Position numbers and translations under genes: made by a program. DNA of 64,000 nt from Crocinitomicaceae bacterium. GTDB taxonomy: Bacteria > Bacteroidota > Bacteroidia > Flavobacteriales_G > Salibacteraceae. Positions 52,931 to 60,929 of the stretch are shown here, piece by piece. Position 1 is the stretch's first letter, and each line of letters opens with the position of its first letter. A model generated the notes under the pieces. The model was not told the DNA's origin and ran no database searches. It worked only from the letters and a program-made list of their open reading frames with translations. Where the stretch lies: positions 89,646-153,645 of the forward strand of contig PAVO01000014.1 in the NCBI GenBank assembly GCA_002713215.1, given 5' to 3'.

Positions 52931-53437
52931 TTAAAACTCCTCAACGATTTGCTTTACCCATTGATCAACACGCTCTTCTGTTAATTCGTCCTGGTTATCA
53001 TCGTCAAGGCAAAGCCCAATAAAGGTATTATCATCGAGTTGAGCTTTGGACTCATCGTGTTCATACCCTTCAGTTGACCAATGGCCTATGATCTTAGCTC
53101 CGTTTTCTTCTGCTAGTTTTCCAATGATTCCTATTCCATCACAGAAATAAGTGCTGTACCCATATTGATCGCCCAGCCCAAATAAGGCTACCGTTTTTCC
53201 AGTTAGGTCTAACTTGGAAAATGAATTGTAAAAATCGTCCCAGGAACTTTGGAGTTGACCATCGTGCCAGGTAGAAAGGCCAAATACCAATTTGTTGTAG
53301 TCCAAAATTTCAGGTCCTTCAATGTCATAGACGTCGAAAACATCAACCTCATACCCTATAAGGCGTTCCTTTATCATTTTGGCCACAATTTCTGTACAAC
53401 CAGTATCTGAGCCAAAAAACAATCCGATTTTTTCCAT
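52931..53437 (-). CDS. fldA: Flavodoxin
   Basis: A 168-residue flavodoxin. The FMN phosphate loop is GLFFGSDTGCTEIVAKMI near residues 5-22, followed by VFGLSTWHDGQLQSSWDDF (isoalloxazine loop) and LFGLGDQYGYSTYFCDGIG. It is a soluble one-electron carrier that can replace ferredoxin under iron limitation. A loose inverted repeat upstream (TTCAATCC near 53472 and AATTGAA near 53490) could be an operator, but I would not claim it. A shared hairpin terminator separates it from rplS. Confidence 0.93.
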   Translation of the reverse strand: MEKIGLFFGSDTGCTEIVAKMIKERLIGYEVDVFDVYDIEGPEILDYNKLVFGLSTWHDGQLQSSWDDFYNSFSKLDLTGKTVALFGLGDQYGYSTYFCDGIGIIGKLAEENGAKIIGHWSTEGYEHDESKAQLDDNTFIGLCLDDDNQDELTEERVDQWVKQIVEEF

Positions 53438-53515
53438 TTTTTCTTTCTGAAACTACTGAGTCACAATTCAGTTCAATCCATTTGGATAGAATTGAATCAT
53501 GAATCTTTCAGTCAT

Positions 53516-53550
53516 AAAAAAGCCCTTCCACAAATGCGGAAAGGCTTTTT
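53516..53550. terminator. Rho-independent terminator after rplS
   Basis: AAAAAGCC...TTCC pairs with GGAA...GGCTTTTT (stem interrupted by one mismatch) around a loop near CAAATG. Minus-strand reading puts it 19 bp after the rplS stop with a T-run behind the stem. It could act in both directions. Confidence 0.75.
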
Positions 53551-53568
53551 AACGATCTTATTTATTCC

Positions 53569-53925
53569 TTAGTTCATTCCTTTTTCCTTAATTCGAGCAG
53601 CTTTTCCTCTTAATTCTCTTAAGTAGAAAATTCGAGCTCTTCGAACAGAACCAACTTTATGAATTGTAATGTTTTCAATGAATGGAGAGTAAACAGGGAA
53701 AATTCTTTCAACTCCAATTCCATTAGAAACCTTACGTACTGTAAACGTTTCAGAAGAACCAGAACCCCTTCTTTGGATCACAACTCCACGAAACTGCTGA
53801 ATTCTTTCCTTGTTACCTTCTCGGATTTTATAATCAACACTTACTGTGTCTCCAGCCTTAAATTCAGCTTTTGATTTTCCTTCTGCTGTCATTGCAGCTT
53901 CTGCGTCACGAATGATCTGATCCAT
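53569..53925 (-). CDS. rplS: 50S ribosomal protein L19
   Basis: A 118-residue ribosomal protein L19 with [40 protein letters not shown] and the C-terminal [20 protein letters not shown]. It contacts 16S and 23S rRNA at the subunit interface. Order on the minus strand is hypothetical protein, trmD, rplS; the trmD-rplS pair is widespread. It also has its own -7 box at 53959-53966 within the 83-bp gap after trmD. Confidence 0.97.
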   Translation of the reverse strand: MDQIIRDAEAAMTAEGKSKAEFKAGDTVSVDYKIREGNKERIQQFRGVVIQRRGSGSSETFTVRKVSNGIGVERIFPVYSPFIENITIHKVGSVRRARIFYLRELRGKAARIKEKGMN

Positions 53926-53958
53926 GGTGATAATATTAACTCTTCAAATTTGAGTTTG

Positions 53959-53966
53959 CAAATGTA
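53959..53966 (-). promoter_or_regulatory. -7 promoter box (TACATTTG) for rplS
   Basis: A perfect TAnnTTTG match on the minus strand, 33 bases upstream of the rplS ATG, in the gap between trmD and rplS. Confidence 0.55.
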
Positions 53967-54008
53967 TGCAAATCAATCTTTATATTATCCGACTTTTTAA
54001 AAGAAATT

Positions 54009-54686
54009 TTATTCTTTTAGCAGGTCGGGTCTTCTGGTCTGAGTCCTTTTCTCCGCCTGCGTTTGCCTCCATTCGTCAATCTTTTTAAAGTCGCCGGAAA
54101 GGAGCACTTCAGGCACTTTTTTTCCATTCCATTCTGCGGGACGGGTGTAAACCGGTGGAGAAAGCAATCCGTCCTGAAAGGAATCGTTTAATGCAGACTG
54201 CTCATCGGAAATCACTCCGGGGATTAATCGAACCACACTGTCAATGACGGCACAGGCCGGAATTTCACCACCTGTAAGTACAAAATCTCCAATTGAAATC
54301 TCTTGGGTTACATAGGTCTCTCGGATTCGTTCGTCAATGCCTTTGTAGTGTCCGCATAAAAAAATAAGCGATTTGGCGGAGCTTATTTGATTGGCCATGG
54401 GTTGTGAAAAAACTTGTGCATCGGGTGTCATAAAAATTACTTGGTCGTAGTTTCTTTCAGCAAGTAGTTTATCGAGTACCTTAGAAATGGCTTCGCATCC
54501 AATTACCATTCCTGCTCCACCTCCATAAGGGGCATCATCAATGTGGCGGTATTTGCCCTTTCCATAATCATGTAGATCGTGAATAACCAACTCAAGTATT
54601 CCCTGATCCTGAGCCCTTTTAAGTATCGATGTATTTAGCGGGCTGTGAAGTAATTCGGGAACAGCAGAGATAATGTCAATTCGCAT
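54009..54686 (-). CDS. trmD: tRNA (guanine(37)-N1)-methyltransferase
   Basis: A 225-residue SPOUT methyltransferase producing m1G37 in tRNAs, which prevents frameshifting. The start at 54686 ([20 protein letters not shown]) matches homologues better than the in-frame codon at 54719. Key stretches: [40 protein letters not shown] and [21 protein letters not shown], the trefoil-knot S-adenosylmethionine site, followed by the C-terminal [20 protein letters not shown]. It lies 33 bp after the unknown gene and 83 bp before rplS. Confidence 0.96.
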   Translation of the reverse strand: MRIDIISAVPELLHSPLNTSILKRAQDQGILELVIHDLHDYGKGKYRHIDDAPYGGGAGMVIGCEAISKVLDKLLAERNYDQVIFMTPDAQVFSQPMANQISSAKSLIFLCGHYKGIDERIRETYVTQEISIGDFVLTGGEIPACAVIDSVVRLIPGVISDEQSALNDSFQDGLLSPPVYTRPAEWNGKKVPEVLLSGDFKKIDEWRQTQAEKRTQTRRPDLLKE

Positions 54687-54719
54687 AAAAAGATTTAAGT
54701 CAAAATTGACAAAGACCAA

Positions 54720-55493
54720 CTAAGGGTTAATGGTAGCGTATTGGTTTTCGATTTTTCGATTTTCAACGAACAAATCCTTACCGAACTGAATGATTTCTTT
54801 GGCTTTAACAGAATTTCCGTTGTCGTTGTAATAGTTCGATAAAGCAATTATTCCGTAAATCAGAGCATCTTTTATTGTTTCATCCGGAATTACATCACCG
54901 CCCTTGTATTTGTCCTCTATTTTAGGCCAATACTGGTCAACCAGCTTTTGTCCTTCTGCATTCTTAGAAAGTAACATGTTCGCCCCAACCAATACCTGAA
55001 TTTCAGCGACCGAAGGGTCTACCTTGGCCAGCTTCTTACCCCAGGAAGCTGCTTTACTATACTTATCTTCGTTGTATTGATAAAGTACTTCTTCCAGAGC
55101 GGTAGTTGTTAGTTCATTAAAAAACTCAACATTATCTTCTAATTCAAAGGTTGCTATATCTTTTTTGATACACTTAGCGTGGTATTTTCTTGCCTTTGCT
55201 GCATATTTCAAAGCATCTTTCAGCGGATTACCTCCAGCAGCCATATACTCGTCTTTTAACTCTTCATCGTTGTAGATCTTAATGGCACACATAGAGACAT
55301 ACAGGTAGGGCTCAGGATTTGATCTGAACTCTTCCTTTTCCGTCATTTTAAGTGCTTTATAATAACAGTCGGGATACTTTTCCAGAAGATATAGGTCAAA
55401 TAATTTGTCCATATCTCCGCCAATGACCTGAGCCTGGCTGGGTATATTGATCATTAATAGAAAACCGGTAATGACTAGTACTAAATATTTCAT
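54720..55493 (-). CDS. Exported TPR-like protein of unknown function
   Basis: A 257-residue protein with a signal peptide (LVLVITGFLLMINIPSQAQ). The mature part is alpha-helical, with segments such as FFNELTTTALEEVLYQYNED, KAASWGKKLAKVDPSVAEIQ and LIYGIIALSNYYNDNGNSVK that have the length and residue spacing of tetratricopeptide-like helices, though I cannot count full repeats. It is probably periplasmic or surface-attached. It precedes trmD on the same strand with a 33-bp gap. Confidence 0.7.
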   Translation of the reverse strand: MKYLVLVITGFLLMINIPSQAQVIGGDMDKLFDLYLLEKYPDCYYKALKMTEKEEFRSNPEPYLYVSMCAIKIYNDEELKDEYMAAGGNPLKDALKYAAKARKYHAKCIKKDIATFELEDNVEFFNELTTTALEEVLYQYNEDKYSKAASWGKKLAKVDPSVAEIQVLVGANMLLSKNAEGQKLVDQYWPKIEDKYKGGDVIPDETIKDALIYGIIALSNYYNDNGNSVKAKEIIQFGKDLFVENRKIENQYATINP

Positions 55494-55683
55494 GTTCCTA
55501 TACAGTGTTTATTCAATTTGCAGGGCTTTAAAAGCACCACATTTTGCGGCAACAAAGTGCCAAAGTTCATCAAAAAAATTTGCAGTAAAAAATTCTTACT
55601 TAAAAAAGGGCTATTATATATTTGATAAAGACCTTTATTTTGCCACAAATTCAAAATGCCTGCCAAAGTCAGGAATCGAATGT

Positions 55684-56226
55684 ATGAGTGAGAAAATAGA
55701 AATTAAGAAGAGTGGGAGCGGGGCGGTTATTTTTATTGCCGGAAAAATGAAGAATTGGCACGAGTCGGTACTATTGGCCTGGTTAGTTCTTTGGACGGTT
55801 TGCGGTATTTACATCATGTATTCCTTCTTTCAGATCACGAATCAGGACGAAAAAATGTTTCTTCTGGTCTATCTGGCCTTTTGGGCCTATTTTGAGTATA
55901 TGGCTGCCCGGGCCTGGATTTGGCGCCGGAAGGGGAAGGAAATCCTTAAAATTGGAGAAGGCCGGCTGGAAATAAGAAACAATCTAAAGGGCTTTGGAAA
56001 CCCCAAGACCTATTTCATTGACAACATAAAAGATCTAAAAGTCAATACTTCCAATAGCAATAATTCTTTTGCCGGTACTTACAATAAGTCGTTCTGGATT
56101 GTAGGTGGAGGCTCTATCGCGTTTACTCACCTAGGAAAAGAGGTGATTTTTGGCAGGCAACTGAATGCGGAAGACTGTCAGAAGGTATTGACCGCTCTTC
56201 GCAAATACTTTAAACGGAAAAAGTAG
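55684..56226 (+). CDS. Membrane protein of unknown function
   Basis: A 180-residue protein starting at ATG 55684 (MSEKIEIKKSGSGAVIFIAG). The frame is open further upstream to 55447, but that part overlaps the divergent gene and lacks coding character. Two adjacent membrane helices near residues 32-75 (WLVLWTVCGIYIMYSFF, FLLVYLAFWAYFEYMAA) are followed by a basic, beta-rich domain (GEGRLEIRNNLKGFG, KTYFIDNIKDLKV, AFTHLGKEVIFGRQL) that resembles a small PH-like domain. No family name is certain. Confidence 0.65.
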   Translation: MSEKIEIKKSGSGAVIFIAGKMKNWHESVLLAWLVLWTVCGIYIMYSFFQITNQDEKMFLLVYLAFWAYFEYMAARAWIWRRKGKEILKIGEGRLEIRNNLKGFGNPKTYFIDNIKDLKVNTSNSNNSFAGTYNKSFWIVGGGSIAFTHLGKEVIFGRQLNAEDCQKVLTALRKYFKRKK

Positions 56227-56253
56227 GTGCTGCTGTGGATTAACTAGTCTCTT

Positions 56254-56384
56254 TGTCATATTGAGTGATTCTTTGCAAAAAAAAATAACTCTGTTGAGCT
56301 CCTTCGTCGGTTGTATCGAAATGTAGATTTGACTACTGTCGTTTTCGATACTAATCCAGCTTGCTGGATTCACTCAAACTGACA
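56254..56384. repeat. Intergenic palindromic element with a nested hairpin
   Basis: TGTCATATTGAGTG (56254-56267) and CACTCAAACTGACA (56371-56384) are inverted repeats with two mismatches. A perfect hairpin AATCCAGC-TT-GCTGGATT lies just inside the right end (56353-56370). It fills the 176-base gap between a plus-strand and a minus-strand gene. Its organisation matches the element at 42263-42420 in design but not in sequence. Confidence 0.6.
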
Positions 56385-56402
56385 GTTCTCACAATTAATT
56401 AC

Positions 56403-57452
56403 TCAGCTAAAAGTAAACACGGCCGTTTTTACCTTTTTGGTGTTCTTTCCCTCCTGAACTTCCTCTAAAATCAGAGAATCGGACTCGGGTTTTTCAAATA
56501 CTTCCTTCAGGTTGTGTACTCGTCCAATGGGTATGTTTTGTTCTATGCAGGCGTCAAACAATGCACTCGATTCCCAGTTTTCAATTTTTGAAGTTAAAAA
56601 TTGATTCAATTCCGATCGGTTTTCAACTCTTAGTTGGTTGCTTGCAAACGATTTGGAAATGGGCACACCATCCAATAATTCCATTAAGGAAGCAAACTGC
56701 TTTTCAGAACCCACCGCCAGAATGACCTTCTTGTTATCCTGCGTAATAAAAATATCTCCGTAAGGTGCAATGTTGGGATGCTGGGTGCCAATGGGTTTGG
56801 GGATGTGATTTTCCATCAGGTAATTACTTGCCTGATTGGCCAGGGAGGCTATGGCACTGTCGTAAAGCGATACGGAAACGCAAACCGGTTTCCAACCTTC
56901 CAACAGAGCAACCAGAATCCCCTCTTTTAATTGGTGGGCTGCAAATAAGTCAATAAAGGCAACCGGGAGTTTTGAGAGTGTACTTTCAGCCGTTCCCGTC
57001 ATGGAAATGTAGCCGGTTTCGGCCTGAAGGATTACATCAAAAGCGGTTCGTTTTACATCTTTCCCAAATCCGGTTATCTCTCCATAAATGATGTTGGGGT
57101 TAATCTTTTTACAATCTTCATAGGCCAGTTTAAATTTTTGGGCATCACCGGCTTTGAAATTGCTAATCAGGATATCACTTTCCTGAATGAGGCCGACAAG
57201 AGTTTCATAATCCTCTGCATCTTTAAAATCGAGGAACTGAACCCGTTTGTTGTAGTTAGCAGAAGCGTAATAAGCTGATATTGAATGTTCAGCTTTTTCA
57301 GAACTCAACCTCCAGTTGCGGGTAACATCACCACCAGTGGTTTTATTCTCAACCTTGGTAACCGTAGCTCCCAATTCACTAAAGAAGGAACCTACCTGTG
57401 GCCCGGCCAGGACCGAAGCTATTTCAAGGATTTTGAGTTCTGAGATTTTCAA
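56403..57452 (-). CDS. CaiB/BaiF family (class III) CoA transferase
   Basis: A protein of about 349 residues that moves CoA between acids via an enzyme-aspartyl anhydride. It shows LKILEIASVLAGPQVGSFFS, TKVENKTTGGDVTRNW, SISAYYASANYNKRVQFLDF and the catalytic Asp in TAFDVILQAETGYISMTG. All in-frame starts near the 5' end are TTG. I prefer 57452 (then KISELKILEIAS) because homologues begin about six residues before LEIAS. An alternative TTG at 57503 overlaps the DUF6855-like stop. Substrate unknown. It lies at the end of a minus-strand run that includes a sigma factor gene. Confidence 0.85.
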   Translation of the reverse strand: MKISELKILEIASVLAGPQVGSFFSELGATVTKVENKTTGGDVTRNWRLSSEKAEHSISAYYASANYNKRVQFLDFKDAEDYETLVGLIQESDILISNFKAGDAQKFKLAYEDCKKINPNIIYGEITGFGKDVKRTAFDVILQAETGYISMTGTAESTLSKLPVAFIDLFAAHQLKEGILVALLEGWKPVCVSVSLYDSAIASLANQASNYLMENHIPKPIGTQHPNIAPYGDIFITQDNKKVILAVGSEKQFASLMELLDGVPISKSFASNQLRVENRSELNQFLTSKIENWESSALFDACIEQNIPIGRVHNLKEVFEKPESDSLILEEVQEGKNTKKVKTAVFTFS

Positions 57453-57499
57453 TTTATAAACGGTTTTACCATACAATGGTAATAACCATTTATAAGAAA

Positions 57500-57901
57500 T
57501 CAAATGACCCTCATTCTATTATTACGTTTATTGTGCTCAACCTCTGCCAAACCAAGGGCTTCCAAAAGAGGTGGTAGGTACATTCCAACCCGGCCGCGGA
57601 GCCCTTTTTTTAATCCATACCAGCCACCAACAGGGTTGTCTACCGATCGGCCCCAGTATTCGATGGTATTCTCTTTGGCCTCTGCTTTTTCATCCTTGCT
57701 ACCTAGTAATACCCAATCGCCATTTTGTTTTAGCATTTCATACATGTCATTTATTATCCGGGCATCGTAATGCAAAATGGTTTTGCCTACGGTGCACACA
57801 ATAATTTCCCTTCCATCCTTTTCGTCGATATACATTTCGTATTCGGAAGACAGAGGTGGTGTTTGTAATTTCCAGGGGTTTTCTTTAGTCCGTTTTTCCA
57901 T
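57500..57901 (-). CDS. DUF6855-like conserved protein
   Basis: A 133-residue soluble protein from ATG 57901 (MEKRTKENPWKLQTPPLSSE), 4 bp after the SRPBCC stop; a longer ORF to 57925 would overlap it. It has conserved-looking stretches CTVGKTILHYDARIINDMYE, WVLLGSKDEKAEAKENTIEY, WGRSVDNPVGGWYGLKKGL and GRVGMYLPPLLEALGLAEVE, which match my memory of DUF6855 proteins from other phyla. Function unknown. It is followed directly by the CoA transferase gene. Confidence 0.75.
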   Translation of the reverse strand: MEKRTKENPWKLQTPPLSSEYEMYIDEKDGREIIVCTVGKTILHYDARIINDMYEMLKQNGDWVLLGSKDEKAEAKENTIEYWGRSVDNPVGGWYGLKKGLRGRVGMYLPPLLEALGLAEVEHNKRNNRMRVI

Positions 57902-57905
57902 GATT

Positions 57906-58415
57906 TTAGTTTTTTGTGTTAGCAATTAATTCAGCTTCTCTTTTTAGATCGGCTGCGTATTGTTCAAACGATTCATCGAAGGAGGGCAGGTATTTGGCAT
58001 ACATGGGAAACATTAATCCGCCTATTTTTTCTGACATGGAAAATTGAACGGAGTTATCCTTGTTTACCGTTAGGATATAAACCCGGTTTCCCTTTCCATC
58101 TCCCCAAATCATCATTTTTTCGGGCTCAGCCTCCTTGATTTTTAACTTAAAGGTCCGGGTTTCATCCAAGGTAGATTTTAACCTTATTTTTTCTCCCTTT
58201 CGTATTTCACCTTCAATGGAGATAACGGTTGAGTTCCAGCGTGGGAAGTCAGATGCATTGGTCAGAAGTTTCCAAATAATAGCAGGGTCCGATTCAATGC
58301 GAATGCTTACAGAAGTTTGTCTGTTAAAAGTATTTTTAATGGTTGTGGCTTTTCCATCCTGAGCCATAGTGGCAGTTACTGTCATAATCATCAATGTGGT
58401 AATTAGGTATTTCAT
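57906..58415 (-). CDS. SRPBCC (START-like) exported protein
   Basis: A 169-residue protein with a signal peptide (LITTLMIMTVTATMAQ), followed by the polyketide cyclase/START-like pattern VSIRIESDPAIIWKLLTNAS, FPRWNSTVISIEGEIRKGE and the ending FDESFEQYAADLKREAELI. The helix-grip fold binds a hydrophobic ligand; export makes an envelope role plausible. It follows the sigma factor gene by 50 bp and precedes the DUF6855-like gene by 4 bp. Ligand unknown. Confidence 0.83.
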   Translation of the reverse strand: MKYLITTLMIMTVTATMAQDGKATTIKNTFNRQTSVSIRIESDPAIIWKLLTNASDFPRWNSTVISIEGEIRKGEKIRLKSTLDETRTFKLKIKEAEPEKMMIWGDGKGNRVYILTVNKDNSVQFSMSEKIGGLMFPMYAKYLPSFDESFEQYAADLKREAELIANTKN

Positions 58416-58465
58416 TTTGTTTCAATTTACCTTTTGACGATTGGGCAGCTAAAAACGATAGGATT

Positions 58466-59266
58466 TTATCCGTCTTTTTTTAAATACGCTTCCATTACCT
58501 GTCTATTGTGCTCTAAATGATGGAGTTGCAGAGTGGCTGCTTTTGAGGTAAAAGGATCAATTCCCTTAATAATTTCGGCTCTTAGGTCAAACAGTTTTTC
58601 CTTGCCTTCCTTTTCGGCATCCCGGGCCATTTTTATTTTTACGATTTCCTCTTGTGCATTCTGTTTGGGATTAAAAATTCCATTGAGTTCGGTACATTGG
58701 TGACAGATGCCTTCTTTTTTAATTAAGGAACACCTTTTTTCGAAGATTCTAATCATGGTTTCCCGTCCGGTATGCAGGTAGTACTTAATCATGGCTTCGG
58801 TTTGGTCCATGATTAACGCAATTTCTTTTATTCGGAAATCATAAATTTCTTTGAGCAACAGAACCAAATGTTGTTCCAGGGGAAGCGATTTGGAGATGCA
58901 GGTAAAACACATGGCAATGTGTTCTTTTATCTCGAACTGACCCTGAGGTGATGTTTGCCTGATTTGCATGGCTTCCTGAAAAAACTGCTGATTGGTCAAC
59001 GCTTTTTCCTTGCAGATATCCGAAACATCTTCGGTCCATCGATTCCTGGCCCTTAAATTGTCTTTGGCCAGGTTAGCTGCAATGGAGAAAACCCACGTTT
59101 TTAAGGAAGATTCCCCCTGGAAAGTATCCAGGCTGGAGTAGGCTTTAAGGTAGCTCTCTTGCACAATATCCTCCGTATCTTGTACACTGGCCGTAATTCG
59201 AAGAATAAAGGATTTTAATTGTCCACTAAATTCTTCAAACTCCTGAGTTAATGCATCTGCGGTCAT
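58466..59266 (-). CDS. ECF-type RNA polymerase sigma factor with a C-terminal Cys-containing extension
   Basis: A 266-residue sigma-70 family protein, longer than typical ECF factors (about 190). Sigma-2 (FILRITASVQDTEDIVQESY, LKAYSSLDTFQGESSLKTWV, FSIAANLAKDNLR) is followed by a sigma-4-like helix-turn-helix (LPLEQHLVLLLKEIYDFRIK, EIALIMDQTEAMIKYYLHTG, RETMIRIF). The last ~85 residues are unusual: two Cys in CSLIKKEGICHQCTELNG, then FNPKQNAQEEIVKIK and a helical end (LQLHHLEHNRQVMEAYLKK). It could be a metal-binding switch. It sits 3 bp after the 40-residue membrane protein gene. Confidence 0.85.
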   Translation of the reverse strand: MTADALTQEFEEFSGQLKSFILRITASVQDTEDIVQESYLKAYSSLDTFQGESSLKTWVFSIAANLAKDNLRARNRWTEDVSDICKEKALTNQQFFQEAMQIRQTSPQGQFEIKEHIAMCFTCISKSLPLEQHLVLLLKEIYDFRIKEIALIMDQTEAMIKYYLHTGRETMIRIFEKRCSLIKKEGICHQCTELNGIFNPKQNAQEEIVKIKMARDAEKEGKEKLFDLRAEIIKGIDPFTSKAATLQLHHLEHNRQVMEAYLKKDG

Positions 59267-59269
59267 GGC

Positions 59270-59392
59270 TTATTCCTCTTCTTTTGAGCTGTGTATTTTT
59301 TGATAGACCGAAACAAACCAAAAGATACCAAAACTGCACATTAAGAGTCCAAGGCCCCCGAAGAATATTCCAATTGTATATAGGTGTTCCAT
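59270..59392 (-). CDS. 40-residue membrane protein directly upstream of the sigma factor gene
   Basis: A 41-codon reading frame from ATG 59392 to TAA 59270-59272, 3 bp before the sigma ATG. The protein has one hydrophobic helix (YTIGIFFGGLGLLMCSFGIF, then WFVSVY), positive charges after it (QK, K) and ends in SSKEEE. Placement, start, stop and composition fit a real single-pass membrane peptide, possibly a sigma-linked regulator or translational coupler. I do not recognise a family. Chance reading frames of this size are common, so confidence is moderate. Confidence 0.6.
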   Translation of the reverse strand: MEHLYTIGIFFGGLGLLMCSFGIFWFVSVYQKIHSSKEEE

Positions 59393-59432
59393 AAAGAGAT
59401 ATTTTTTGTAAAAATATTAGATTGGGTCGGTT

Positions 59433-59732
59433 TTAATCCAAATACTGGTAATCGATTCCAATTTCAAGAGCAAGCCATATGATGACAAGTAAATACAAAA
59501 GAGACTGGGCTTGGAGAAGCCTTACCTGTTGAATGGCATTTTTGATTCGATTAGTAAGCACTAATGCAATAATCTGAAAACCGATTACCCCAATAAGAAT
59601 AAGAACGTTCATTCTTGCTTCCCAGCCGTAGTTTAGGGATAGGATTTCGGCTCTTGTTAGTATAACTATGATAATCTCGATTGAGATCAAAAGCCAATAA
59701 ACAATTTGGAAGGTTTTTTTGTTAAGATTCAT
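59433..59732 (-). CDS. Small multi-pass membrane protein of unknown function
   Basis: A 99-residue protein with three hydrophobic segments (FQIVYWLLISIEIIIVILT, MNVLILIGVIGFQIIALVL, LLYLLVIIWLALEIGI) and short polar links. No family is recognised. It sits 40 bp upstream of the 40-residue protein and the sigma factor gene on the same strand, so it may belong to the same transcript. Confidence 0.68.
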   Translation of the reverse strand: MNLNKKTFQIVYWLLISIEIIIVILTRAEILSLNYGWEARMNVLILIGVIGFQIIALVLTNRIKNAIQQVRLLQAQSLLYLLVIIWLALEIGIDYQYLD

Positions 59733-59759
59733 TTGTCTTTTAGCGGCCGTTAGTAACTG

Positions 59760-60056
59760 TTATTCTCGCTCTTTTCTTAGAAAGAAGACTTTAGCATGTC
59801 CATCACCATTTGATACATCAAATACTTCCCAACCTTCAGATTCCAATTCGGTCACTTTTTTCAATAAGGGACCATACCAGAAGTACCCAGCCTCTCCTTT
59901 ATCACAGTCAACTTTTTCTTTTCTTCCATCACCATACGAAATACGAATTGTATTATTTGTCATATGTAATGCAACATAGTCATGAACTTTTGATTCCTGA
60001 CAATAAACATCAATGGTAAATAATGAGATTGAGATTGCTAATAAAATATTTTTCAT
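59760..60056 (-). CDS. Secreted protein of unknown function
   Basis: A 98-residue protein from ATG 60056 (MKNILLAISISLFTIDVYCQ), a signal peptide. The mature part is 78 residues: VHDYVALHMTNNTIRISYGD, VDCDKGEAGYFWYGPLLKK and LESEGWEVFDVSNGDGHAKV. An earlier start is possible but is outside the signal sequence. No family recognised. Upstream of the small membrane protein on the same strand. Confidence 0.6.
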   Translation of the reverse strand: MKNILLAISISLFTIDVYCQESKVHDYVALHMTNNTIRISYGDGRKEKVDCDKGEAGYFWYGPLLKKVTELESEGWEVFDVSNGDGHAKVFFLRKERE

Positions 60057-60119
60057 AGTTCTGTTTTTGTAGTTAATAACGTTTCCACCGAACTGCATTT
60101 TAATGCAATTTAAGTAATG

Positions 60120-60773
60120 TTACCCTCCGTTTTTGTCCTGTCTGCTTAACTGGTATATCCAATCAACCAAAGTAGCTTGCGATGCCTTAAGTTCAATATC
60201 TTTAAGTTCACACTTGGTGATCCAATTTTTGGTCTTTTCATCAATATCAAAGCAATATCTAATATACTGAACGCTTATTAAAAAATCATCTAAACTCCAT
60301 TTAATACCATAAAACTTTTCATTATTAACTAATTGATGCAAATAGATAGTAGAAAACTCAGCATTTATGGATTTCTCTCCAGTCAAAGATTTTAGAAAAG
60401 AACGTGAAAGTGATCTAGCATGAATATATAGCGAATCATTTATTATTGGTAATTCCCCTTCACCTCCGGAACTAATAATAAACAGCTTTCGCTTTCGTTT
60501 TTTAAGAAACAAGAAAACTCGCTGTCCAACCTTGTACTCTGTCCATCTTCGTGCACATGTCCAATCTTGGAATCTTTCAACCCTAATAGATCTTTTAGCT
60601 GTAACATCCCCATCAATCACTAATGTAAAGGTTTCCGAATCTACCTTTGAAATTGTTCCATAGACAATAACATCAGCTTGCATTATCATTTCATAAAGTT
60701 TGTATGGAGTATACGCTGCATTGCTGTTGGTATATATTCCAAGTAAAACCGTAAATAAAACTAAACGTAACAT
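60120..60773 (-). CDS. Secreted protein of unknown function
   Basis: A 217-residue protein from ATG 60773 (MLRLVLFTVLLGIYTNSNAA), a signal peptide. The mature part has YEMIMQADVIVYGTISKVDS, GDVTAKRSIRVERFQDWTCA and VGQRVFLFLKKRKRKL, a pattern I associate with small beta-barrel-like domains found in secreted Bacteroidetes proteins, followed by a helical region ending in ATLVDWIYQLSRQD. Family not recognised. Confidence 0.62.
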   Translation of the reverse strand: MLRLVLFTVLLGIYTNSNAAYTPYKLYEMIMQADVIVYGTISKVDSETFTLVIDGDVTAKRSIRVERFQDWTCARRWTEYKVGQRVFLFLKKRKRKLFIISSGGEGELPIINDSLYIHARSLSRSFLKSLTGEKSINAEFSTIYLHQLVNNEKFYGIKWSLDDFLISVQYIRYCFDIDEKTKNWITKCELKDIELKASQATLVDWIYQLSRQDKNGG

Positions 60774-60929
60774 ATTCCCGTTGAATCTTGAAAACGCCCT
60801 GCAGCCATGAGTAGTAGATCTTTTGGGGCACACTCTTTGGTTCTGGGGTTTGGGTTATAACATATTATTTGTTTCAAATTTAAACAACACGGCCTATTAC
60901 TCATATGGGTGCGGTTAGCGGCTGTATTA

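Noticed and set aside
53472..53496. Operator-like palindrome before the flavodoxin gene
   Set aside because: The two halves match poorly and no regulator binding motif can be named.
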